From positions 372,001 to 436,000 of the forward strand of contig NW_020167541.1 in assembly GCF_001641265.1 (NCBI RefSeq): a stretch of DNA of 64,000 bases, given 5' to 3'. The position numbers and the translations under genes were made by a program. A model generated the notes under the pieces. That model was not told the origin of the DNA and made no database searches. It was given only the letters and a program-made list of their open reading frames with translations. Positions 44,919 through 54,689 of this stretch are shown in pieces; the first letter of the stretch is position 1, and each line of letters begins with the position of its first letter. This stretch comes from Pseudogymnoascus destructans (Eukaryota > Ascomycota > Leotiomycetes > Thelebolales > Thelebolaceae).

Positions 44919-47468
44919 TTATATAGTAATAGTACCTTGACACGTTCTTGAATTATGACCAGTCTCTCCACAAGTGCCACAGCGTCGTACGGTCGGATTC
45001 CCTTTGCCTTGAACACCCCCTCCTAAACGCCTATCACGTCGAATCTGCTCGTCTACCTCAGTTTGACTTAGAATACCGTGCGCATCCTCGACAGTAAGTA
45101 CACCCCCTTGACGAATACGTGTCTTTTTAGCTCTACGGCGTTTGCTAAGTGCTTCATTTGCCTTGCGAAGAGTACGGACTTCAGCGTGTACTAAAGTCAA
45201 TTCATGGGCTAACAGCTCTGTACCCTTTGCCAACGCCGCAACTGTTTCAAAAATAGGGGTTGGCGAGCTTCCCTGATGACGTGCAATACGATTCTTTACC
45301 AAAGTTGTTTGCAAAAGAGCATCGGTTGGGTTATGAGGCGTCTGAGAAATCCAAGGGTCGGTGTCGGCAGAGGGGGATCTAGTAGGCGTTGGAGTCCGTA
45401 ACTTGACATCAAGCTTTGATAATACCACTTGAGGATTAAACGGTATTAATCCAGCTCCGCGGAATCCAGCCTGACCATTTTGGACTGAAAGTGACTGCTC
45501 GTACGCTGCCTTGAACGCGATAAAGAACTCAACCTTGCTGATATGATTAATATGAGCCTTAATAAAGTGCTCAATTTGAAGACCGTACGACCGTTTTAAT
45601 ACACTAAAGCACCCGACATCAAGTGGCTGCGTTAAGTGAGAGGAATGAGCGGGTAAACAAAGGGGTATAATGTTGTTGGTCTTGCAATATGCTTGAAATG
45701 CAGCTGAATCATGACTCTCGTGTCCATCAAGAACCAACATTCGATAAGGGCCCTTTGCCGTACGAGCAGTGTGCTTGTCGAAGTGCTTTAACCACTCAAG
45801 ACCCGTCTCATTGTCGGTCCATCCATTGCTTGTTGGTTTGATAGCCCAGCCGTGTGGTAAGCCACCTTCAGTATACCAATGTGCAAGGTGATTAACCCCT
45901 TGTACGACAAGAAATGGAGGCACACTTCTGCCCTCACCATTAATGCACACGATTGCTGTAGCCCATTCACGATTGCCAGGCTGAACTGCCTTGCCTCGGC
46001 CACGTCGATCGGAGCGCGTAACTACCATTCCAGGACAGATCATGCCCATCATAAACCCTCTCTCGTCGAAGTTGTAGAAATCACAATCCAACACCCCATA
46101 TTTAGCTCTCATGTTTCATACGAGCTCAAACCACCCTCCAATAAGCACAGGATCTTCGCATAAGTGTAATGGTGGGTGCACCAGATGTGAGAATCTAGCC
46201 ACCCAAGGAAGGGATGAATTTACTAAGACAACACACTGTCTTAGGAAACAGAGCCAAAGGGTTGTAGCTTAGACTATTCCACAACGCAGCAATCAGGTGT
46301 GTGATGTAGTGAAGTGGTTCAGACAAGTTGCAACAAATGTTGAGTCTGGGAACTCAGGGGTAAGTCAGAGGTTAACACCTCACTGACTTTTCAGAAACAA
46401 GGAGTAACAAGATGAATGCTTGGAAGCTTGGAAAAGACGTGGAAGTATGTGATAGTCGATTTACTGTATTGTCTGCTTGCCCTTTCTTAAGGAAAGGGCA
46501 ATCCTATTTATGCTAAAGGAATGTAGTTCTCTCATTTTCCAAGACTTTCCATGACTTAACAGGCTTGGTAACTGTAGTTGACGTAAGAGAATCCCATAGA
46601 ACCATCTCTTAGGTTCGTAGCCTATAGGAAGTAAAAGGAGGTCCAAGGTCAGAGTACCCCTATAGACAAATTATGTCATAGACAAATTATGTCATAAATT
46701 AACCAATCTTGTGGGTAACTAAAGAGCGATGACATGTAATGAATCATAGAGGTTCGTAGGAGCTTTTAGAGCTATCGTTCATGCTCCTAGGCCTCTAGTT
46801 GGTAGAGATATGTCATGTGGTAGTATGAGTGATGTCATGTAATGAATCATAGATGGTTGTAGAGATATGCTATGTGGTAATATCGGCCCAGTAACTAAGG
46901 AGCGATGACGTGTAATGAATCATAGATGGTTGTAGCAATCGTTGAGTAGTATTGCTCTTGTTGTTGGTGTGATAAGCCAAAATATGTATAGTGACTTGTA
47001 GGTTTGAGGAGGAGATTTCTAAGTTTGCTCTTGAGTTTGATAGCAAACTGAGTGCAACAAATGTCAGTATGACAATAAGGCCCTTTGGAAGTCATAAACA
47101 CGATTAAAACGCATCTTTAGTTCTGGGCATCGTCGTACAAATCGATGCGCCCAGAGCTTCCCAACACGCTTTCCCTGACGCGTTTCGAGGAGATAGTTGG
47201 CCATATCTTCAACACCAGCCAACCAGGGTGCAAATCCTCTTGAATCTAAGTCAATTATATGTTGACTAATTACTTCCTCTTCAAGTTCGGTCAATTTTTG
47301 GACAGCTGGTCGTCGCTCACGAATATCCGTACGACCGTTCATTCTACCGGTAAGTGTAGAATAAGGTACGTCATAGATCTTTGCTGCATGAAGACGAGTA
47401 AGATTTTTAGTCGTACGAATAGCCTCAATAGCTAAGATGATTCTAGCTTCTTGAGTATGAACAGACAT
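44919..47468 (-). pseudogene. pogo-family transposase with C-terminal zinc knuckle, split by a solo LTR
   Basis: The N-terminal part (47468 to about 47080) begins MSVHTQEARIILAIEAIRTT, with psq-type HTH (AAKIYDVPYSTLTGRMNGRT) and CENP-B-type HTH (GKRVGKLWAHRFVRRCPELK). The LTR interrupts after FQRAL. Beyond it the frame resumes with CEDPVLIGGWFELV, one TGA (about 46117), then DDE_1: YNFDERGFMMG, LVLDGHESHDSAAF and LPAHSSHLTQPLDVGCF. The C-terminus has a coiled segment (LRKANEALSKRRRAKKTRIR) and a zinc knuckle C-x2-C-x4-H-x4-C (CGTCGETGHNSRTC). Apart from the insertion and one stop the gene is intact, so inactivation is recent. Confidence 0.88.
46165..47074 (-). mobile_element. LTR-A solo copy inside the pogo transposase, TSD ATAAG
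   Basis: 910 bp, flanked by ATAAG at 46160-46164 and 47075-47079. It contains a duplicated ATAGACAAATTATGTCATA motif near 46670-46695. Confidence 0.93.
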
Positions 47469-47583
47469 ACTTTATTATTGAAATAACGCGTATTGAAGCT
47501 AGGGGGTAGAGAAAACGCGAAAAGTTAACCGGGTACTGATATTAACCGGGTACTGATAAACCACGTTATCGTTTTATACACAC

Positions 47584-48551
47584 TTATGTAAGCCAATTAT
47601 CTAGTGTCCTTTGCATGCGCCCATTCTGATCCAAAGCCTCTAATTCCTGGTCAAGACTCTCAATAGCCCGTAGATGACCTGTTTTGATATCTCCACTACT
47701 TTCCGCAAACTCAATAAGAATATTCAAGGCATTCCTAGCCGCCTGAATGGTAGGTACTAGTGGCTGTAGTACCTCTTCTTCTTCTTCTTCTTCTTCTTCA
47801 GGAACTTCAAGATGTTCTGATATAATCTCTTGCAGAATCTCATCATGATTTAATGCTCCTTCATCCTCTACTATAGACTCTTCAACCGGGTTAAGAAAGT
47901 TAGATATTGCCATAGAATCCTGGATATTGCCAGCTTGTGCCACCTGTGCATATAGCTCTGATAGATTTGGTGGAGTTATTAATGTAGGAAGAGATATTGG
48001 GTTGCTAAGGAGTGTTGATTTCCGAAAGCAGTTATAGCTAGTTGTGTTTGTTATGTGGTGATTCCAACTCCGAACAGTCCAGCGAACTGCAAGATGTAGA
48101 TTCATCGACTTCATTGGGTCTTGATTTGATTCAAAGCATTGAAGCATGAAAGAGAGCCACTGCCATCGATAGTAGCCTTTGAAACTCTGTATAATGCCTT
48201 GATCAAGGGGTTGAAATCGACTTGTCGAATTGGCTGGAAGCCAGCAGATTCGAATATTTGAGGGCGGTGGTGATAACTCTAGGGCAGTGTAATGAGCAGA
48301 GAAGTTGTCCATTGTTAATAGAATCTCTCGAGTCCTCCCAATGTGTTGATAGAAGGCTTGAAGCCACTCACTCATAATCACTGTATTCATCCAAGCCTTC
48401 TTGTTCCACCTCCATTCTCCTCCCATTGTCGTAACATTGATGCATCAAAAAGCTCGAGGGTTCTTTGCCTTGCCAATTATCCAAACAGGTAATCGGTCAT
48501 TACCTGTAGCATTGGTGCAGAACACTAGAGATATTTGGCTTTTATCCTTCT
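47584..48551 (-). pseudogene. Tigger-like transposase, C-terminal two thirds
   Basis: Minus strand from 48551: SQISLVFCTNATGNDRLPVW, IIGKAKNPRAF, a TGA at about 48440, then NKKAWMNTVIMSEWLQAFY, LLTMDNFSAHYTALELSPPP (second aspartate), CWLPANSTSRFQPLDQGIIQ (typical Tigger block), SFKGYYRWQWLSFML. A Glu run encoded by a TTC/CTT microsatellite (about 47770-47800) and the tail LDNWLT follow. The first catalytic aspartate region and HTH domains are lost to the LTR-A at 48552. Confidence 0.82.
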
Positions 48552-49456
48552 TGTCATACTGACATTTGTTGCACTCAGTTTGCTATCAAACTCAAGAGCA
48601 AACTTAGAAATCTCCTCCTCAAATCTACAAGTCACTATACATATTTTGGCTTGTCACACCAACAACAAGAGCAATACTACTCAACGATTGCTACAACCCT
48701 CTATGATTCATTACACGTCATTGCTCCTTAGTTACTGGGCCGATATAACCACATAGCATATCTCTACAACCCTCTATGATTCATTACATGACATCACTCC
48801 TTAGTTACTGGGCTAATACTACACATGACATATATCTATCAACTAGAGGCCTAGGAACATGAACGATAGCTCCAAAAGCTTCTACAACCCTCTATGATTC
48901 ATTACACGTCATCGCTCCTTAGTTACCCACAAGATTGGTTAAGTTATGACATAATTTGTCTATAGGGGTACTCTGACCTTGAACCTCCTTTCACTTCCTA
49001 TAGGCTAGGAACCTAGGAGATGGTTCTATGGGATTCTCTTACGTCGACTACAGTTACCAAGCCTGGTTAGTCATGGAAATCTTGGAAAATGAGAGAACTA
49101 CACTCCTTTATCATAAATAGGATTGCCCTTTCCTTAAGAAAGGGCAAGCAGACAATACAGTAAATCGACTATCACATACTTCCACATCTTTTCCAAGCTT
49201 CCAAGCATTGATCTTGTTACTCCTTGTTTCTGAAAAGTCAGTGAGGTGCTAACCTCTGACTTATCCCTGAGTTCTCAGACTCAACATTTGTACAACGGTC
49301 TAAACCACTCCACTACATCATACACTTGATTGCTGCATTGTGGAATAGTCTAAGCTACGACCCTTTGGCTCTTTTTCTAAGACAGTGTGTTGTCTTAGTA
49401 AAATCATCCCTTCCTTGGGTGGCTAGATTCTCACATCTGGTGCACCCACCATTACA
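48552..49456 (+). mobile_element. LTR-A copy joining two unrelated elements
   Basis: 905 bp from TGTCATACTGACATTTG to CACCCACCATTACA. The left flank is the Tigger-like transposase (CTTCT); the right flank is inside the LTR of a gypsy element (TTATC). No target duplication. Confidence 0.88.
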
Positions 49457-49664
49457 TTATCCCAACCCTAGCCCTGATCCTTCCACCGCAACAGGTCAAC
49501 ATTGACCCTGAACCCTACACCCTTACCGTCCCCCACTATAGTGTAACTCGCTATGTGCTCCTCTACTGGTTTGAATCCACACCGAGTCAGATTTCATGCT
49601 TGTAGTGACCGTAACAGTTCTGGGACAGGTTCTTCGAGTATCTAGGTTAGGAGGCATCCTTACA

Positions 49665-50276
49665 CTACCCCCCGTCTTAAGAGAGTGCTTTGTCTGCAAA
49701 GCACACCGCCCGCCTATAGCCCGAAACCCATCCGGGTAGCGTCTGTGAGCTTAGGCGTTCTTTGTCGTAGGGTTTGCGCACGTGGCCGCATTAGTGACAA
49801 CCGCATTGGTCTGATGTGACGGGAGATGGAAAAATAGTCCTGGGGCAGTAATACCATATCAGCTCCGTCTGGTATGCGACTACTTTTTGTTTTCTTTGTT
49901 CGATCTCTGGCTTAGTGGTGATGGTCCGAATTAGCACTGGGAGATATCCGCTACAGGTAGGCGTCGAAAGTTCCCCATCGCACAAGGAGGGTGGCTGCGC
50001 TAACCCGATTCGGGTGTCATTGTTGTAAGCCAAATCTGAGTTCAGAGCTTCGCCCACTTTCTCGTTTTTTTATTCTTTGCTTCACAACAACAACAACGCC
50101 CACAAACCGCCCTCCAAGATCAGTAAGTGGCCACTCCCCGTCCGTTTCCTGATCGTTTACTAACTGATTGTATAGTATTTACACAATCCGCACGAACGAG
50201 TAGGTGATGGGAGCGCGTTGGCGCGCTGGTGATAACTTGGGCTTGGCTGACGGAATCGCAGATCAAAAAATTGAAG
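49665..50276. other. G2 polypurine tract and non-coding 3' region
   Basis: The polypurine tract abuts the 3' LTR. The rest is the 5' flank of the antisense gene on the plus strand, including CAACAACAACAACGCC and a possible splice donor GATCAGTAAGTGG at about 50120. No other gene is seen. Confidence 0.5.
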
Positions 50277-51103
50277 ATGCCAGTTCCCACCCCCTCCGGG
50301 GCCCTTATGGTTGCCTTCCGCGTGCTCTGTCTGCACTGCCTTCGGGCCAAAGCCCGTGGGATCCAGTCCCACGACTGCGTCTGGTCCCCGACCAATTCGA
50401 AGTGTGGGTACTGCACCGCGCAGTACTCGCCATGTGTCCCGGTAGGTTTTCTTATGGGGTTCAGTGTTTGGTTTGGTTGGCCATTGCTGACTTTTGGTGA
50501 AAGCTGCCCTGGTTCGTTGGGGAAGAGTTTGCGGCCCTCCTGGCTGCCGAAGAGGCCACCCCCCTCATTCCCGCTGACGTTGTCGCCGCCGCCACCGAGG
50601 CCAATCAGGTGGCCCTCCTGGCCGCCCAGAGCGTGCCCAAGTTCCGCTCCGAGGCGGAGCGTGACCTCTACAAGGAGGCACGCGCCACTCGGGCTGCCCT
50701 CGAGTTGGGGCTGGCCGTGAGTAGACCCCCTTCCCCTTGGGACTCGGTGTGGTTTTGATGCTGACTCTGGGCAGCAAATTCGGTCATCGCTGTGCCATCT
50801 CCAGACGAGTTGGTGGCTGCTGTGGGCAAACTGCCCACCGCTGCCGCTCCCGCGGTCACTCCGACTCGGGGTGATGGAAGGAGGGAGGGGGAGGATGGGG
50901 AAGTTGGGGCGGCCTACGGGGCCTAGGTGGGGGAAGACCCTGTGTCGGAGGGGACTCGGGCCTGGCCCTTCGCGTGGGGTCACTTCGACCCTTCGTCTCT
51001 CATGGTGGTAGCTGCTTGTTGCGACGCCGGTGAGACGTTTGGGAAGGGTGGCTCCCGCAAGGGTTACGGTGGTGAGTGCGCCCTGGCTCGGAGGGTATTT
51101 TAG
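50277..51103 (+). CDS. Antisense spliced cysteine-rich gene carried by gypsy element G2 (one in-frame TAG)
   Basis: Model: 50277-50441, 50504-50720 and 50775 onward, with GT-AG introns of 62 and 54 nt. It opens MPVPTPSGALMVAFRVLCLH and has a six-cysteine array C-x2-C-x12-C-x8-C-x2-C-x6-C, the spacing pattern of a small zinc cluster (related to but not matching Zn2Cys6). Exon 2 is a helical, Ala/Glu-rich stretch (EEFAALLAAEEATPLIPADV, FRSEAERDLYKEARATRAAL). Exon 3 is polar and reaches a TAG at 50924-50926 (177 residues). The same frame stays open to a second TAG at 51101-51103 with GTRAWPFAWGHFDPSSLM. Codon use is strongly G/C-ending, unlike the surrounding pol. No function is assigned; gypsy elements with an extra gene near the 3' LTR are known in some fungi. 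Confidence 0.6.
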
Positions 51104-51624
51104 CTTAGAGTCGCAGACAGTAACGACTCTGTTTCTTCCGCTTTGTCTTTCCCTCCATGATGTTCCTTTCCCGTCTCCCCTGCCATAACCCCTCCGAGTA
51201 GTTCTTGAGGTGGTCCTGGTAAATCTGGGTATTCTGTATGAAACTCTCTGAGTTTATGGGGAGAGTTCGTGAAGTTTGACGCTGGGTACCACGCCGGGTC
51301 CGGATCGTATCCGACCCAACTAACCCGGTATTGTAGTTGCTTCTGGTGGAGCCTTACGGAGAGGATCTTTTCCACTTCCCATTCCTCTACGCCATCTATC
51401 ACTTCGCTGCTAGGCCAAGGCGGATCCTGACCAGGTAGGGGATTGTTCGGATCCTTCATAAGTACGTCTGGTGAGAACACATCGTGTATTTGAGAACCGC
51501 TAGGTAGTTCCAATCGAAATGCGTGCCCAATCCATTCCAACACCGTATATGGTCCGACCCATTGTTGGCCCAGCTTGCGGCTAGGACGAGAGTTTTTCAA
51601 ATTTTTGGTCGATAGGTACACTCT
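51100..51624 (-). pseudogene. G2 integrase C-terminus and chromodomain
   Basis: Continuation of the polyprotein after a frame break at about 51625-51660. It reads VGDRVYLSTKNL, LGQQWVGPYTVLEWIGHAFR, LELPSGSQIHDVFSPDVL, then the chromodomain WEVEKILSVRLHQKQLQYRV with SWVGYDPDPAWYPASNF. Chromodomains of this type direct integration to marked chromatin. The stop TAA at 51100-51102 coincides with the end of the antisense gene. Confidence 0.85.
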
Positions 51625-51629
51625 ATCTC

Positions 51630-53144
51630 CTACGTCCCAGTCGATGGCTCTTCAGCATCGATTCGCGTGCTTAGACATTTCTCTTGTGCCTTTGCCATGT
51701 TTTCCTTTGCGTGGACCCATGCTGTATGCATTCGGTCTGCAACCGCCTTGGCTTCCTCTTGGTTTAGGGTCTCCCGGGGGTTGGTGCTTTTCAGAGTGTT
51801 CCAATCCCAACTCGTGCGCAGATCGGTTCCATACTTGAGTCGGTAGGGGGTCATGCCAATGGATGCGTGGGGGAGTGTCATTTGCACGCGGTCCATTATG
51901 GGGATGAGTTCACTCCAGTTATCCTGGTAATGGGATATGAAAGGCCTCAGTCTCTGATCAATGTATCGGTTCATGATTTCCGTCTGCCCATTGGTCTGCT
52001 TATGATAGGCAGTCGACAGCTTAACCTTAACGCCGATAATTCGACAGAACTCTTGCCAAAAGGATGATATGAATTGGGGTCCACGGTCACTTACAACCAA
52101 CTCCGGAGTGTGTCCGAATTGGTATATCCATTCGATGAACAATTGCGCCATCTGCCGGGCAGTTGTGGTTTTGTAGCAAGGTATGGTCACCGAACTCTTT
52201 CCGAGTCGGTCCATAAACACTAAGATGCTATCATATCCATGCTTGTCCCTTGGGAACTCCTTGAAGTCCATGGTGAGGTGTTGCATAGGATATTCGGGTA
52301 CGGGTAGTGGGTGTAGGAATCCTTGTTGCTTAGTGACATTGGTGTGAGAAAGCCGGCATGTCACGCAGTTTCGTACATACCGCAAACAGTCTGCTTCCAT
52401 CCCGACCCAATGATACTCTGGAGCGAGCAATTGGTAGGTTTTCCTGCCACTTGGATGTGCTGACGACACTTGATCGTGCGCTTCCCGGATCAGTTTCGTA
52501 CATAGGTCAGTGTGGCGATTCACACATAGGCAGTCTTTGTACAGGAGGAGCTGGTCGTTCATCGCGAATCCGTCCGGTAGGGGTTGTTTCGCGCGAGTCT
52601 CGGTGAACGACTTCTGATTGTCCGCACATAGCGCCTCTATTAAATTGAAGGGCACCTGGGGCTTGGGGGTGTCCATCGAATTAATGGATGCTATGTAGCT
52701 CTCGGCGAGTTCGGTGCTGATTCGGGGGTGCAGGCGGCTTGGACCTAACAATACCCTCGCCCTACTATCAAGCTTGACTTTCTGCTGCGTTACCAAGTCC
52801 TGGTCTCTTCGGCTCAGAATATCTACCTTCTGGTTATTCTTGCCCGCGGTGTACGTAATGCAGAAGTTGAAGTCGGAGAGTAGCTCCATCCATCGAACCT
52901 GCTTCGCGGTGAGAACCTTGGTAGACATGAAATATTCCAGCGAACGGTGGTCAGTGTACACGTCGACTCGGTGGCGCACCGAAGCCAACTCGGGCCTCCA
53001 TTTTCTGAAGGCCTTTACTATTGCGAATAGTTCCTTGTCGTGGATCTCCCAGTTGATCTCATGTCCAGATAAGACATGACTGTAAAAGCTTATGGGGTAC
53101 CATCGCTTGTCAGGGTGTTCTTGAGACAGGACACCAGCTACCAC
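51630..53144 (-). pseudogene. G2 RNase H and integrase region of the polyprotein
   Basis: About 504 codons without a stop. RNase H: WEIHDKELFAIVKAFRKWRP, VYTDHRSLEYFMSTK. Zinc-binding H2C2 region ending CLRYVRNCVTCRLSH. Integrase core: LTMDFKEFPRDKHGYDSILV (Asp), LVVSDRGPQFISSFWQEFCR (Asp), YHKQTNGQTEIMNRYIDQRL (Glu), so all three catalytic acidic residues are present. It ends in a frame break and TGA before the chromodomain part. Confidence 0.88.
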
Positions 53145-53868
53145 TCCGTCAGAGGAGTCAGTCTAGGCAATTCGGGGTTGAAGTGGTGAAGTGCCTGTAC
53201 TGCTAAAAGTTGTCGTCGCAATTCCTTGAACGCATCCTCACATTCGTCTGTCCACCGGAACGGCTCCGATGGACTAGTAATAGTTGTGAGGGGCTTTGCT
53301 ATTTTGCCGAAATCTCGAATGAATTGCTGGTAGAAGCCACAAAAGCCTAGGTAGGACTTCACACCTGTAACGGTAGTCGGTCGGATCCAGTTGCGAAGGG
53401 GCTCAATCTTGTCAGGGTCCGCTTCAACACCAGAAGTAGTAAGGATATATCCTAAGTACTTCGTCCGGGTAACGTTGAATTTGCAACGTTACCCGGACGA
53501 AGTACTTAGATGATGAATCCCTTTTCCAGATTTTCCAGCAGGTATTGCTTGGTAGCCTTAAGCTCTTTGGTGCCTTGTCGGTATAGCGGGGAGAAGGCGT
53601 TTGGTATAGGAGCTTCGAGCTGTATCTTATGGTCATATATGCGGTGCGGAGGGATCCGATCTGATTCCGACTTCGAAAAGACATCGGCATAGCTTCGGTG
53701 CATATGCGGGAGTTTCTGTTGGATGAGGTGAAGTGTTTCTGCATCCTCGTCCAATTCCTTTTCATGAATGATCTGATCGATTTCATAGATGCTAGTCTGA
53801 AAAAACTCGGAGTCGCTTCGCATCATCTCGTAGTGGAAAGCATTTGCACTGATTTCGCATATATGCAT
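53138..53868 (-). pseudogene. G2 reverse transcriptase, catalytic core deleted
   Basis: The N-terminal part reads YADVFSKSESDRIPPHRIYD, FSPLYRQGTKELKATKQYLL, ENLEKGFII. The text then jumps directly into a palindrome (53452-53509) and resumes with YLGYILTTSGVEADPDKIEP and VTGVKSYLGFCGFYQQFIRD. The palm with the YxDD box, normally about 150 residues, is missing. A stop or frame break also lies at about 53363 between the last two segments. Confidence 0.85.
53452..53509. repeat. Perfect palindrome, 25-bp arms, 8-nt loop, at the RT deletion
   Basis: The left arm CTAAGTACTTCGTCCGGGTA plus ACGTT (53452-53476) is repeated as its exact reverse complement at 53485-53509 around GAATTTGC. The left arm is original pol sequence (NVTRTKYLG on the minus strand); the right arm is an inverted duplicate. 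Confidence 0.93.
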
Positions 53869-53922
53869 GGGCGTAAACCTCTGTACTAGGGTTTTCTGCG
53901 GTGGGGGAGAAACCTCCTGGTT

Positions 53923-54642
53923 TCATAGTGGGTTCGATGGCGTATCGGTGATCTCTTCGTAGTCAGAAATTATCACTTTCATTTCCATCGAGTGTCCGCC
54001 TGCACGATGTCTGTCTTCGTGGTGGATTGCGGAATCCCGGCGATTTGCATCCGACTGGTATGCAGGATGTTTAATGGATGTTTCGTGTGAGTGGTAGGGC
54101 AAGGTGATCTCCTTGCTCCAGCTAGGAGTGGGCGGGTACTCCTTTGGCCATACTAACCAGCTCTTTGCAGAGTCGAGTAGTATTCGGAAGCGGCTGAAAA
54201 GCTTCTTCCCAATTATCACATCTTGTGCTCCGAGGTCCAGGAGTACAAAGGGGCAGTTATATATCCGGCGTCCTTCAACTGTTAAGTGTAACCGAATATA
54301 CTCCGATACGTGTCCTTGGATTTTGCGCTGAAATCCATGTATGGGTACAGAGTAGGGTAGTTTCCGTATGGGGCTCTGAAGCGCTTTCGACAGTCGTATT
54401 GCGAAAGGCTTGTTAATGATGAGGTAGCCATTTGCTCCTGTGTCTGCTAGGGACTTCGTTTGCACCCCGAGTCCATTCATACTCAGGGTCATGTTGACTA
54501 AGAACTGGGTGCCTCCCAGGAGTTCTCGTAAGTCTAGTCCTCGCAGGTCACATTTGCATAGACCTAGGAAGGAGCCTTCTCCTAGGCCTCGTCGTTTTCC
54601 TCGAGGGACGCATCCGATTGAAGTTCCACAGCTTCTTCCCAT
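53923..54642 (-). pseudogene. G2 aspartic protease region
   Basis: An open frame of about 239 codons with the retropepsin motif SLADTGANGYLIINKP and the downstream LLDLGAQDVIIGKKLFSRF, which corresponds to the conserved ILG-type strand. It ends at a TAG/TGA region before RT, so the polyprotein frame is broken here as well. Confidence 0.82.
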
Positions 54643-54689
54643 TGTTCTTCGGCCTCAGGGTCGTTACAGTCCATTTCCTTGATAGTAGC

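Larger units (their letters stand above)
44792..47566 (-). mobile_element. pogo-like DNA transposon with 48-bp inverted ends, TA duplication
   Basis: The left end ACGTGGTTTATCAGTACCCG (44792) continues for about 48 bp and is matched inverted at the right end (about 47519-47566, ending ...ACCACGT). TA flanks both sides (44790-44791, 47567-47568). Each end contains the subterminal motif AGTACCCGGTTAA twice. It carries one transposase gene, split by a solo LTR-A. Confidence 0.88.
44728..48551 (-). mobile_element. Tigger-like DNA transposon (truncated host of nested insertions)
   Basis: The left end CAGTCAAACACCGTTAAGAC at 44728 follows a TA. The transposase lies on the minus strand at 47584-48551. 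Its 3' flank has been split by the pogo-like element at 44792-47566. The other inverted end is missing because the LTR-A at 48552 truncates the N-terminal half. The element boundaries beyond the left end are inferred. Confidence 0.6.

Noticed and set aside
50120..50983. 287-codon minus-strand frame inside G2, collinear with pol
   Set aside because: It lies opposite the spliced Cys-rich gene, has Pro/Arg/Gly-rich composition and no start context. The plus-strand reading explains the codon pattern better.
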